From an uncultured Bacteroidales bacterium (GTDB lineage Bacteria; Bacteroidota; Bacteroidia; Bacteroidales; CAIWKO01), in contig CAIWKO010000054.1 in assembly GCA_903913285.1 (NCBI GenBank), forward strand, positions 1 through 64,000: a stretch of 64,000 nucleotides of DNA. Direction: 5' to 3'. Below, one piece after another: positions 17,523-25,708 of the stretch; position 1 is the stretch's first letter; every line of letters begins with the position of its first letter. The notes under the pieces are model-generated. The model saw nothing but the letters and a program-made list of their open reading frames with translations, had not been told where the DNA came from and did not search any database. The translations under genes and the position numbers were made by a program.

Positions 17523-20372
17523 TTATTTTGTAACAATGAATTTTGAAGTTTTGCTGTTATTGCCCTCAAGGAGTTGAATAATGTAAGTCCCTTTTGATAG
17601 ATCAGTACAATTAATATTTTCGATATTATAACCATTGGCTTTATCACTCAGAGTAAATGCCTTAACTATTCGTCCATTCAAATCATAGATATTAATTGTT
17701 ACATTTGATTTTTGAACTAAGGAATAACCTATATTTAGGTAATCAATAACGGGATTTGGATATATAGTAATATTATTTGAGCTAATATTCTTAGGTTGAC
17801 TGTTTTCATTTATTCCTAAATATTGGTTGTTATTATAAAAACCTTTTCCATGAGTACCTAAGTATATTGTACCATAATTACTCACTCCGGGATAATCATA
17901 AATTTGTTGACGAACCATAAACACTGGCACTTTTGCCATACCTGTGTTTTCTTCTGTCCATTGAATTTGAGCAGCAGTTTTTGTAATATCTTGGGTCGCA
18001 TAAACACCGTATTCAGTACCAAGTATAACTATATTCGGATGTCCCATTTCGAAGATAGCCGAATACACAGGCATTTTTGGAAGCTTACTACCAGTTGTCG
18101 TTCCTTGTTTTGACACAAAGGTCGGAGCTAAATCAAGTGCATTTGCACAATAATAAACATAATCAGTATTTCCGTAGTTTCCTAATGTAACCACAATACG
18201 TTCAGGATCATTAGGGTCAATTCCAATGCTGGTAACTGCCTGACCACTGAATGATTTTATTAATGTTGTTTCAACTACACTGTATGGGCTATTATATGAA
18301 CCACTTGCCGAATCTGAAATTGCAAGTAAATTTGAAATACGAAATAGAGCTCCGCCAGTAGTTCCTACATACATGTAATTTCCATCTTTTGAAATGCTAA
18401 AAGTATGAGGGTTGGCAATATTAGCAATGCAGTACCATTGAGGAGTTATTTGAAATTGCAAAGGGCCGTAGGTCATCCAAATACCATTATTTAATCCGAC
18501 AAAAAATTTTGAATTAACAATATCCTGAACATATAAAGTGTCACCTTTAAGTAAATTACCTTCGGATGGAGTAATTACATGTTGAAATAGTACTTTGTTA
18601 TTATGGCTTTTAACATTTATTATTTGTCCAACTGAATGTGCAGATGTAGTATCCACAAAATATGTCTGGAAAGGACTGTATAGATCGTTAAAACTTTCCC
18701 ATATAGATAAAGGAGTAACAAAAGGAGCAAAAGTTGCAGTAGTTCCCGGAGTGGAACTGCCTTTCATATAACTACTGATAAATTGACTGCTTGCTGCCTC
18801 CTGATAAGTAACTCCTTTATCCGGAGAACGCCAAAAGCCAGCATATTGCATAGTTCCAAAAAATACATCAGGATTAATCAATGAAAATGCGGCCCAGCCA
18901 CCATCACCTCCATAAAGAACACTTGCTTGTTTAGTATCGAAACCTGTCCCGCTTACGTAAGGACAACTATTATCCTGTGTGCCCGACATAACACCTGTAG
19001 AACCGTTACAAGCAACCGAATACATTTGTGTGACATTGTAATTTTTATTAATAGTAATAAATGAACTACCATTATTTGAGGTTTTTGCAATACCTCCATC
19101 AGAACCTAGATAAAATGTTGAAGGATTAAGTTTATCAAATACAATAGCGTGCATATCAACGTGTGCATCATAATCTTCTGAACCAGTAGTTACTTGAGCA
19201 AAACTACTTCCAAGGTGCCACTCCCAGATAACTAATCCACCAACATAAATTTTATTTGGATTAGTTGGGTGCACAGCAATACAATTATCATAAGTGCCTT
19301 GGTTATTGGGTCCGAAAAGTTGAAAAGCTGACGAACCCCCCGGCCCGATTACTGCCCATATACTCCCTTTATCTGTTGAACGGTAAACACCCAAAAGTCC
19401 TCCACTTGAATTGACAATACTTGCATAGATATAATCAGGATTTGAAGGAGCGATAGCTAGTTCAATTCTGGATGCACCGGTAACTGGCGATTTGTCAACA
19501 AAAGTTTGAGGTTCGCCATTTCCTGTAACACCAGGTGAAATATTTATTTTATTTCCAATAGCAATAGCAACTGTTCGGTCTGAGCCAACATCCACGCAAG
19601 AACAATTTGCAGTATTTTGAATTGTGGCTGTTAAGTAAACCGGATTAATCCATGCACTTGTTGCATCGTCCCAATATCGTAATCCTTTGTTTGTAGCAGC
19701 ATAAACTCTCTCGTTCACAGGATCAACTGCAATTCTATTAACAAAAGCCCATTCAGTGCTCGTACTTCCAACAACTGTCGGTGCTGCGTTGTGGAAAATA
19801 TTCCAGGTTGTACCGCCATCAGTTGATTCATATAAACCGCTGCCCAAAAATCCAGGTGTACCGTCTACATCACCTACATTGGCAAAACTTTCACCGGTTC
19901 CAACGTATAAATTCCCGTTTATCGGATTTTGTGCAATGCAACAAATGTTAACATCTGGCATGCCGGTTAATGGTTCCCATGATGTACCGCCCGTAACAGA
20001 CTTAAACAAACCGCCACTAACACCACCGGCATAAACCAAATTACTGTTATTGTGGTCAACCAATATAGCACGGGTTCTTCCACCAACATTATCCGGTCCT
20101 AATTCATTCCATAACATACCAATGGATTTTGTTTTTATTAGATCAGCTATTTGTTGTCTGGCATTCATAACATCAATAGGGTTAATTGTTCCGCTGATTT
20201 GGTTATTACGAATTTCTCCAAGCCATTTCATAGCCCCTTCAATTTCCTGGTCACTTTCTGAATTTTTAAAAAAAGACCTTCTTTCAGAATGTCCGTTAAC
20301 TGCAATTAACAGCACTACTGCCATTATTACACTTAATCCTACGATACTAAATAGTAAATTTTTACTTTTCAT
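17523..20372 (-). CDS. Type IX-secreted BNR/Asp-box (sortilin-like) protein
   Basis: A 949-residue protein with an N-terminal hydrophobic export signal (LLFSIVGLSVIMAVVLLIAV, about 6-25). A multi-bladed propeller carries Asp-box motifs: GLFKSVTGGTSW, GLYESTDGGTTWN, GVYRSTDKGSIW, GIAKTSNNGSSF and GFWRSPDKGVTY. Pairs with P-x-N-x-(N/K/E)-x-(I/V)-Y-(A/V) strands follow the VPS10/sortilin-like layout. The C-terminus is a type IX sorting domain (ITIYPNPVIDYLNIG ... YDLNGRIVKAF ... KGTYIIQLLEGNNSKTSKFI). No sialidase catalytic Arg triad could be assigned, so an adhesin or carbohydrate-binding surface protein is more likely than a sialidase. Long 5' region (768 bases) upstream. Confidence 0.88.
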   Translation of the reverse strand: MKSKNLLFSIVGLSVIMAVVLLIAVNGHSERRSFFKNSESDQEIEGAMKWLGEIRNNQISGTINPIDVMNARQQIADLIKTKSIGMLWNELGPDNVGGRTRAILVDHNNSNLVYAGGVSGGLFKSVTGGTSWEPLTGMPDVNICCIAQNPINGNLYVGTGESFANVGDVDGTPGFLGSGLYESTDGGTTWNIFHNAAPTVVGSTSTEWAFVNRIAVDPVNERVYAATNKGLRYWDDATSAWINPVYLTATIQNTANCSCVDVGSDRTVAIAIGNKINISPGVTGNGEPQTFVDKSPVTGASRIELAIAPSNPDYIYASIVNSSGGLLGVYRSTDKGSIWAVIGPGGSSAFQLFGPNNQGTYDNCIAVHPTNPNKIYVGGLVIWEWHLGSSFAQVTTGSEDYDAHVDMHAIVFDKLNPSTFYLGSDGGIAKTSNNGSSFITINKNYNVTQMYSVACNGSTGVMSGTQDNSCPYVSGTGFDTKQASVLYGGDGGWAAFSLINPDVFFGTMQYAGFWRSPDKGVTYQEAASSQFISSYMKGSSTPGTTATFAPFVTPLSIWESFNDLYSPFQTYFVDTTSAHSVGQIINVKSHNNKVLFQHVITPSEGNLLKGDTLYVQDIVNSKFFVGLNNGIWMTYGPLQFQITPQWYCIANIANPHTFSISKDGNYMYVGTTGGALFRISNLLAISDSASGSYNSPYSVVETTLIKSFSGQAVTSIGIDPNDPERIVVTLGNYGNTDYVYYCANALDLAPTFVSKQGTTTGSKLPKMPVYSAIFEMGHPNIVILGTEYGVYATQDITKTAAQIQWTEENTGMAKVPVFMVRQQIYDYPGVSNYGTIYLGTHGKGFYNNNQYLGINENSQPKNISSNNITIYPNPVIDYLNIGYSLVQKSNVTINIYDLNGRIVKAFTLSDKANGYNIENINCTDLSKGTYIIQLLEGNNSKTSKFIVTK

Positions 20373-20516
20373 ATTGCTAATTAATTGATTGTTATTTTTT
20401 TATTTTTTTGTTTAATTATTCTATAGCCCCACAAAAACGGGCACAAGATACGATTTTTTATTTAGTTGCCAAATAGTATTTATTAATTATTTCAACAAAA
20501 TTTTAAACCAAGTTTC

Positions 20517-20524
20517 AAAGATAA
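20517..20524 (-). promoter_or_regulatory. Candidate -7 box (TATCTTTG) for the BNR-protein gene
   Basis: The minus strand reads TATCTTTG, an exact match to the Bacteroidota -7 consensus TAnnTTTG. A TTG (20552-20550) lies 25 bases upstream, slightly farther than usual for a -33 element. It implies a 5' untranslated leader of roughly 135-140 bases. Confidence 0.5.
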
Positions 20525-20669
20525 TACTTTATATGTTAAAAAAAAAGAACAAATCAGTTAACGGTAGCATAAAAAAAGTTAACGGTAAAATTTGAGGGTA
20601 TTTTACTTTTTTTAGGTACTTTTTTTATTAAATTAATTCAATTTTTGGGTAGGAACAAGTTTTGCATGA

Positions 20670-20690
20670 TTATACCATTTAATGGTATAA
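20670..20690. promoter_or_regulatory. Perfect dyad, possible operator
   Basis: TTATACCATT and AATGGTATAA are perfect inverted arms of 10 bases around a single T. The site is about 145 bases upstream of the candidate -7 box. The 20373-21140 gap contains only this dyad, two TTAACGGTA phrases (near 20555 and 20580), A/T tracts and array B. No gene was seen in it. Confidence 0.55.
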
Positions 20691-20859
20691 AAATATTTAT
20701 TGAATTTTGCTTTTAAGATATTTCAAACAACCGAGTGACACGCCTAAAATTTGTTCTATAAATTATTTATTGCAAAAAACTATCCTTAACTATCAATACC
20801 AACGAGGTTTATAATGTAATTTAAAGTATCTTTGATCAATGTAAATAGGTTTTTGTTCA

Positions 20860-21069
20860 AATATAGTCGTATTTGTACCAAATATAGTCGTATTTGTACC
20901 GAATATAGTCGTATTTATACCAAATACAGTCGTATTTGTACCGAATACAGTCGTATTTGTACCGAATACAGTCGTATTAATACCAAATACAGTCGTATTT
21001 ATACTAAATACAGTCGTATTTTTACCGAATACTGTCGTACTTCAACAAAATACAATAGTTTTTACAAAA
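20860..21069. repeat. Tandem array B: 10 units of 21 bp, each with an AATAC/GTATT dyad
   Basis: Units start at 20860, 20881, 20902 and so on to 21049, with an exact 21-base period. Units 1-8 are good and 9-10 degenerate. The consensus is arm AATAC (or AATAT), 4-base spacer AGTC, arm GTATT, then a 7-base linker such as TGTACCR. This is the same 5-4-5-7 layout as array A at 2862-3134, although the sequences are unrelated. It lies past the lipA stop and 488 bases upstream of the BNR-protein start. The open frame through it codes only for a YSRICTE-type heptad repeat and is not a gene. Confidence 0.93.
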
Positions 21070-21140
21070 GACTGTAAAACTTGTTTATAGGTATTTGGAA
21101 TTTCTAACAGGAATATGAGTAAAAAAGAAAATCGATTTGT

Positions 21141-22019
21141 TCAATGCCCAGCAACATGTTTTTCTGCATGAAATGACGATCTGACCAAAGGACCGCTTTC
21201 AACAAAATCAAACCCTTTTTTAATACCGATTTCTTCGAATTCTTTAAATTCTTCAGGGGAATAATATTTTACAACAGGAATATTGTTGCGCGAGGGTTGA
21301 AGATATTGGCCTATCGTAATAATTTTGCAGTTTTGTTTCAAAATATCATCCATCGTCTCCAGTACTTCTTCATTTGTTTCACCCAGACCAAGCATGATTC
21401 CTGATTTAGCTTTTACTCCCGCATTGGCTATAGTTTTTATTACGAGCAAACTTAAATCGTATTGAGCTTTTATTCTGATTTCCTTAGTGAGTCGGCGAAC
21501 TGTTTCAAGATTATGGGAAATTATATCGGGTTTTGATTCAATTACTTTTTTCATGGCATCGATATCACCATTAAAATCAGGTATCAGAGCTTCTATTGTT
21601 ATTGCAGGGGTTTTTTCGCGAATGGCAATAATGGTATCGTGCCATATTTTGGCACCGCCATCTTTTAAATCGTCTCGTGTTACTGAAGTGAGCACACAAT
21701 GTTTTAATCCTATTTTTGAAATAACTTCAGCAATTTTTTTTGGTTCATCAATATCTGTCGAAACCGGGCTGCCTTTTTTAACTCCGCAAAACCTACAGTT
21801 TCTTGTGCAAATGTTCCCGAGAATCATGAACGTGGCGGTTTTGGCAGCCCAACATTCAGCTATATTCGGACATTTGCCGCTTTCACAAATTGTGTGAAGT
21901 TCGAAATGCGACAAATATTCTTTAATAAAAGAATACTCATTTGTTGAAGGTAATTTTATGTGAAGCCAATCAGGTTTTTTTTGGAACTGATTTGGACTAT
22001 TTGTATTGGAATCAGACAT
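21141..22019 (-). CDS. lipA: Lipoyl synthase LipA
   Basis: A 292-residue radical-SAM enzyme that inserts two sulfurs into protein-bound octanoyl groups to make lipoyl cofactor. Both iron-sulfur signatures are intact: the LipA-specific CESGKCPNIAEC (Cys45, Cys50, Cys56) and the radical-SAM CTRNCRFC (Cys71, Cys75, Cys78). Further conserved segments are VLTSVTRDDLKDGGA, HNLETVRRL and SGIMLGLGETNEEV. The C-terminal SFHAEKHV motif carries the conserved auxiliary-cluster Ser (VRSSFHA). Full length. It supplies lipoate for 2-oxoacid dehydrogenase complexes elsewhere in the genome. Confidence 0.97.
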   Translation of the reverse strand: MSDSNTNSPNQFQKKPDWLHIKLPSTNEYSFIKEYLSHFELHTICESGKCPNIAECWAAKTATFMILGNICTRNCRFCGVKKGSPVSTDIDEPKKIAEVISKIGLKHCVLTSVTRDDLKDGGAKIWHDTIIAIREKTPAITIEALIPDFNGDIDAMKKVIESKPDIISHNLETVRRLTKEIRIKAQYDLSLLVIKTIANAGVKAKSGIMLGLGETNEEVLETMDDILKQNCKIITIGQYLQPSRNNIPVVKYYSPEEFKEFEEIGIKKGFDFVESGPLVRSSFHAEKHVAGH

Positions 22020-22024
22020 AGGTG

Positions 22025-22774
22025 TTATAATTTTCGTCTGCCAAAATGAAATCCGATATATGCATTTACAAAAAGAAATTGATCTTTTTGATAGGCCATT
22101 ATTGGAACATTTTTATAAAACCCGTCAGCAAAAACTCCGCATTCAAGTGTCTTTACAAATTTATCTTCTGCGCCATATTCAAAACTCAATCCAATTTTAG
22201 CATATAATCCGGGATAAATGCCCATATGGTTAAACCCCTTAAAATATGATCCACGGCTATAAATATCAGTAATGTTATGTACTGCAGGATCGAATCTTTC
22301 CTGAACAAGATAATATTCTCCGGTAGATTCATTGAATTTTACAATATTAAGATATTGTGATTTGGTTATCCCCAGAGAAATGCCACCATAATAGAACAAT
22401 CTAACTTCACAACCTCCCCAATATGGTTTCCCATTTAATGTATGCATTTGTCCAACACCACCATGTATCGTATAAAAGCTGTTTAATTTACCGTAAATGA
22501 AATTTTTAGAATTATCATAATACGAAGAGATCTTAATTTCTTTGGAATGTTTTATATTCAGGGCTTCAATTTCCCACATAAATTTTCGGAGGTAAGTCTT
22601 TGACTTGCCATTGTGGTATCCAATTCCGAACCCTTCGGAATGAATAAAGATAGATCCGGTTTGTTCACGGCGGAAGAGAATTTTTTTCTCAATATTAGAT
22701 TCTGATTGCCCGAAAACAGAAGTGGTTAAAAATAAAAGAAAAAATACTAATAATATGTTCCGAAAACGGATCAT
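22025..22774 (-). CDS. Putative outer-membrane beta-barrel protein
   Basis: A 249-residue protein beginning at ATG 22774 (MIRFRNILLVFFLLFLTTSVFG, a signal peptide). A longer frame would start at a TTG that falls inside a candidate -7 box, so the ATG is preferred. Alternating aromatic/aliphatic strands (GSIFIHSEGFGIGYHNG, VRLFYYGGISLGITK, MGIYPGLYAKIGLSFEYG, FVNAYIGFHFGRRKL) look like a barrel ending in a terminal strand. I recognise it as a conserved Bacteroidota type but cannot name a function. The lipA start is 5 bases past its stop, so the two may be co-transcribed. Confidence 0.75.
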   Translation of the reverse strand: MIRFRNILLVFFLLFLTTSVFGQSESNIEKKILFRREQTGSIFIHSEGFGIGYHNGKSKTYLRKFMWEIEALNIKHSKEIKISSYYDNSKNFIYGKLNSFYTIHGGVGQMHTLNGKPYWGGCEVRLFYYGGISLGITKSQYLNIVKFNESTGEYYLVQERFDPAVHNITDIYSRGSYFKGFNHMGIYPGLYAKIGLSFEYGAEDKFVKTLECGVFADGFYKNVPIMAYQKDQFLFVNAYIGFHFGRRKL

Positions 22775-22789
22775 GAAAGAAAATTTGAT

Positions 22790-22797
22790 CAAAGATA
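22790..22797 (-). promoter_or_regulatory. Candidate -7 box TATCTTTG with a very short leader
   Basis: The minus strand reads TATCTTTG, matching TAnnTTTG, 15 bases before the ATG at 22774. If used, the leader would be only about 8-10 bases. No good -33 TTG is seen at the expected distance, so the call is tentative. Confidence 0.35.
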
Positions 22798-22813
22798 CTA
22801 AAAGAAAACGGAA

Positions 22814-22942
22814 TTAAGCGCGTTTTTCAGTTTTAGCTTTATTTGTTTTGCTATAGGCAGGGCAAAGTTCATGAGTACGGCAAGAAGCAAAAATAGTAGC
22901 TAGCATTACTACCAGAAATATTATGGCTGCTGTTTTTTTCAT
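22814..22942 (-). CDS. Tiny lipoprotein, twin B (42 aa)
   Basis: ATG at 22942 gives MKKTAAIIFLVVMLATIFAS followed by CRTHELCPAYSKTNKAKTEKRA. The lipobox-like IFASC would leave a mature lipopeptide of only about 22 residues, with a second Cys and a basic tail. It is clearly related to the gene 4 bases upstream: both have SC-(R/K)-T then C-x-AY-(S/K). Such short lipopeptides resemble entericidin-like or signalling lipopeptides, but no family was recognised. Longer upstream extensions of this frame overlap the twin gene and are not believed. Confidence 0.6.
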   Translation of the reverse strand: MKKTAAIIFLVVMLATIFASCRTHELCPAYSKTNKAKTEKRA

Positions 22943-22946
22943 AGGA

Positions 22947-23066
22947 TCAATATTTTGAATGTGATGAATGAGATTTATATGCTCCACAGTTCGGTACTGT
23001 TTTACATGAAGATAAAGAAATCGCAACAATTAGAATGAGTGTGAGGATAACAACAACTTTTTTCAT
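22947..23066 (-). CDS. Tiny lipoprotein, twin A (39 aa)
   Basis: ATG at 23066-23064 to TGA at 22949-22947 encodes MKKVVVILTLILIVAISLSS then CKTVPNCGAYKSHSSHSKY. The lipobox LSSC predicts lipidation and a mature peptide of 19 residues rich in Ser, His and Lys. It is paralogous to the following 42-residue gene, and the signal length, C(K/R)T motif and C-x-AY motif are shared. The MKK start, hydrophobic core and lipobox make a real gene likely despite the size. Confidence 0.6.
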   Translation of the reverse strand: MKKVVVILTLILIVAISLSSCKTVPNCGAYKSHSSHSKY

Positions 23067-23216
23067 AAAAAGATTTATGTTAATAATTGATTGGTTTGCA
23101 AATTTAATCAAATTTCAAAAAAAAGAAATAGGTTTGTAGTCGAAACTTATTAACATTTTTGTGTTGAACAATATTATTTATAGATTATTAACGTTATTTT
23201 TACTAAAAATTGTTTC

Positions 23217-23894
23217 ATGACGAAAATTTCACCTTTAATTGAAGATAGTTGGAAGCAGATTTTGCAAAATGAATTTGATTCCGATTATTTCAGTTCTTTA
23301 AAAGAAAAACTTTTGGAAGAGAAAAAACGATATGTTGTTTATCCTCCTGGTTCTCAAATTTTTTCTGCATTTAATCATACTCCATTTGATGACATAAAAG
23401 TGGTAATTCTTGGGCAAGATCCATATCATGGTCCGGGGCAAGCAAATGGGTTGTGCTTTTCTGTTTCGCCGGGAATTAAAAAACCTCCTTCACTCGTAAA
23501 TATTTTTAAAGAGATCAATAATGATCTGGGAATTGAAATTCCTGAAACAGGCAATCTTGAAAAATGGGCGAAACAAGGTGTGTTGCTCCTGAATGCTTCG
23601 CTTACCGTTCGGGCTAATACACCGAATGCTCATCAGGAATTCGGATGGCAAACTTTTACGGATGCAGTCATTAAAAATATTTCGGATAAGAAAAATGGAA
23701 TAGTGTTTATGCTGTGGGGCAAATTTGCACAAAGCAAAGAAACTTTAATTGATACCACGAAGCATTTTATTCTGAAAGCAGCACATCCTTCGCCATTTTC
23801 GGCCTATAATGGTTTTATGGGATGCAAACATTTTTCTAAAGCGAATGAAATTTTGAAAAGTTTGGGCAAAAAAGAAATTGATTGGTCGTTGTAG
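23217..23894 (+). CDS. ung: Uracil-DNA glycosylase
   Basis: A 225-residue family 1 UDG that removes uracil from DNA. The water-activating loop GQDPYHG is at 66-72 (Asp68) and the DNA-intercalation loop HPSPFSAYNGF starts at His190. Other family landmarks are GLCFSV, LLLNASLTVR (uracil-binding Asn) and VFMLWGKFAQ. Full length. The BamA-like gene follows after 12 bases, suggesting co-transcription without an obvious functional link. Confidence 0.97.
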   Translation: MTKISPLIEDSWKQILQNEFDSDYFSSLKEKLLEEKKRYVVYPPGSQIFSAFNHTPFDDIKVVILGQDPYHGPGQANGLCFSVSPGIKKPPSLVNIFKEINNDLGIEIPETGNLEKWAKQGVLLLNASLTVRANTPNAHQEFGWQTFTDAVIKNISDKKNGIVFMLWGKFAQSKETLIDTTKHFILKAAHPSPFSAYNGFMGCKHFSKANEILKSLGKKEIDWSL

Positions 23895-23906
23895 GAAAAC
23901 AAGAAG

Positions 23907-25655
23907 ATGCCAAAAACGTTTATAAAATATGGGATTTTTATATTACTGGTTTTTTTGTCCGCACAACTTATAGCGCAAAAAAATGTGTCTTTGAAAATTG
24001 CGTATAAGGATTCGGTCAATAAAATACCGTATAAACATGGCATTTCAAAGCAATATACGACAAAATTGGAAGCCATTCAGGCTGCTCAGAATCTTTTAAG
24101 TTTTTATTATAAACAAGGTTATTTAGCTGCAAGTATTGATTCGGTTTTAACAGATTCGGTGCAGGTGAAAATTCAACTTTTTATTGGCAACAAATATCAG
24201 TATTTGAGTTTGCGAAAAGGCAATCTCGATAAGTATTTGTTGAATGAGATTGGTTTCAAAGAAAAGAATTTCGATGGCAGAACTTTTAAATATGAAGAAA
24301 TAATTAAGATATCGGAAAAACTTCTGACATATTGCGAAAATAACGGATATCCTTTTGCGGCATTTAAACTGGATAGTATTCTGATTTCGGATAACACCAT
24401 TGATGCTGCCATAAATTTCAAAAAGAATAACAAAATTAGCATCGACAGTATTATTTTAAAGGGCAGTGCAAAAATTGCCCGGGGATACATTTATAATTAT
24501 ATCGGAGTAAAACCCGGACGTTTATACGACGAATCGCAGGTTGCAAAGATTAATAGCCGGATGCACGACTTACCTTTTTGCAATGTGATAAAGCCTTCGG
24601 AAATTATGTTTACCGAAAATGATGCCAAGATATTTCTGTATCTCGACAAAAAGAAAGCCAGTACCTTTTACGGGATTTTAGGCGTTTTACCGAACAATCA
24701 AACAACGGGAAAAATCCTTATCAACGGTGAACTTAAACTTTCCTTATTGAGTGCATTCAATCATGGCGAATTGATTGACCTCGACTGGCGAAGCATCAGC
24801 AAAGGAACTCAGGATTTAAAGGTAAATCTGGCTTATCCTTATTTGTTTGCCACGCCTTTCGGGCTGAACTATAAATTTTCGTTGTACAAAAAAGATACTT
24901 CGTATATGACGATCGACCATAATATCGGAGTGCAATATTTTTTTAGCGGGCAAAATTATGTGAAAGCCTTTGCCGATATTTATAAATCAAACCTGTTAAG
25001 TTCTTCGGGCTTCGAAACGATTACCGTGTTGCCCGACTTTGCAGATGTTTCGGCAAATATGTTCGGGGCTGATTTCAATTTTGAGAAATACGATTATAAA
25101 CCAAACCCCGTGAAGGGCTATTTGATCTATTTTTCGGGAGCTGCCGGGCAAAAGAATATAAAAAAGAATGCTGCAATAAATCCAACTTTGTATGACAGTG
25201 TTCAATTGAAATCGACGCAAATAAAACTGATTATAAATGCAAGCGTGTTTATTCCTTTGTTCAAAAAAGCAACCTTATTGCTCAATACCGATAATGGATA
25301 CCTGATCAATAATGCCATATTCGATAACGAACTTTTTAAATTGGGTGGATTGCGTTCGTTGCGCGGTTTTGATGAGGAATCTATCATGGCTTCATACTAT
25401 AACATGTTTTTAGTCGAAATGAGGTATTTGTTCGAGAAGAGATCGTTTTTTGCTTTGTTTGTTAATGGTGCCTATTATGAGAAGAACACTCAAAAAGCAT
25501 TTGTTCACGATACCCCTTATGGCTTTGGAGCAGGATTATCATTCGACACGAAGATCGGTATGTTTTCGTTGTATTATGCTTTGGGAAGTCAGTTCGGGCA
25601 AACCATTTCGTTCAAACAAGCCAAAATTCATTTTGGGTTCACCAATTCTTTTTAG
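23907..25655 (+). CDS. BamA/TamA-like outer-membrane protein (POTRA plus surface-antigen barrel)
   Basis: A 582-residue Omp85-superfamily protein with a signal peptide at 1-23 ending LIAQ. POTRA-like domains span about 30-240 (YKQGYLAASIDSVLTD; YCENNGYPFAAFKLDSI; ISIDSIILKGSAKIARGYIYNYIGVKPGRLYDESQV). The rest is a C-terminal barrel with FKLGGLRSLRGFDEESI, which matches the family lid-loop signature (L/I)RG(F/Y). Shorter than canonical BamA, and close to the patatin-free, metallophosphatase-free Bacteroidota surface-antigen type. Probable role: outer-membrane translocation or insertion of a specific substrate. Conventional bamA is probably elsewhere. Confidence 0.85.
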   Translation: MPKTFIKYGIFILLVFLSAQLIAQKNVSLKIAYKDSVNKIPYKHGISKQYTTKLEAIQAAQNLLSFYYKQGYLAASIDSVLTDSVQVKIQLFIGNKYQYLSLRKGNLDKYLLNEIGFKEKNFDGRTFKYEEIIKISEKLLTYCENNGYPFAAFKLDSILISDNTIDAAINFKKNNKISIDSIILKGSAKIARGYIYNYIGVKPGRLYDESQVAKINSRMHDLPFCNVIKPSEIMFTENDAKIFLYLDKKKASTFYGILGVLPNNQTTGKILINGELKLSLLSAFNHGELIDLDWRSISKGTQDLKVNLAYPYLFATPFGLNYKFSLYKKDTSYMTIDHNIGVQYFFSGQNYVKAFADIYKSNLLSSSGFETITVLPDFADVSANMFGADFNFEKYDYKPNPVKGYLIYFSGAAGQKNIKKNAAINPTLYDSVQLKSTQIKLIINASVFIPLFKKATLLLNTDNGYLINNAIFDNELFKLGGLRSLRGFDEESIMASYYNMFLVEMRYLFEKRSFFALFVNGAYYEKNTQKAFVHDTPYGFGAGLSFDTKIGMFSLYYALGSQFGQTISFKQAKIHFGFTNSF

Positions 25656-25708
25656 GTGAATGTTTTTAAAGGTTAAAGTTAATAATAAGCGGAAGAGTAT
25701 TCCTTCAC

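Noticed and set aside
20832-21077. An 81-codon plus-strand frame in array B
   Set aside because: It codes only for repeats of a YSRICTE type that follow directly from the 21-bp DNA period.
25656-25708. A terminator between the BamA-like and UbiD-type genes
   Set aside because: An AATAAG...CTTATT pairing exists but is interrupted by mismatches and not followed by a T-run.
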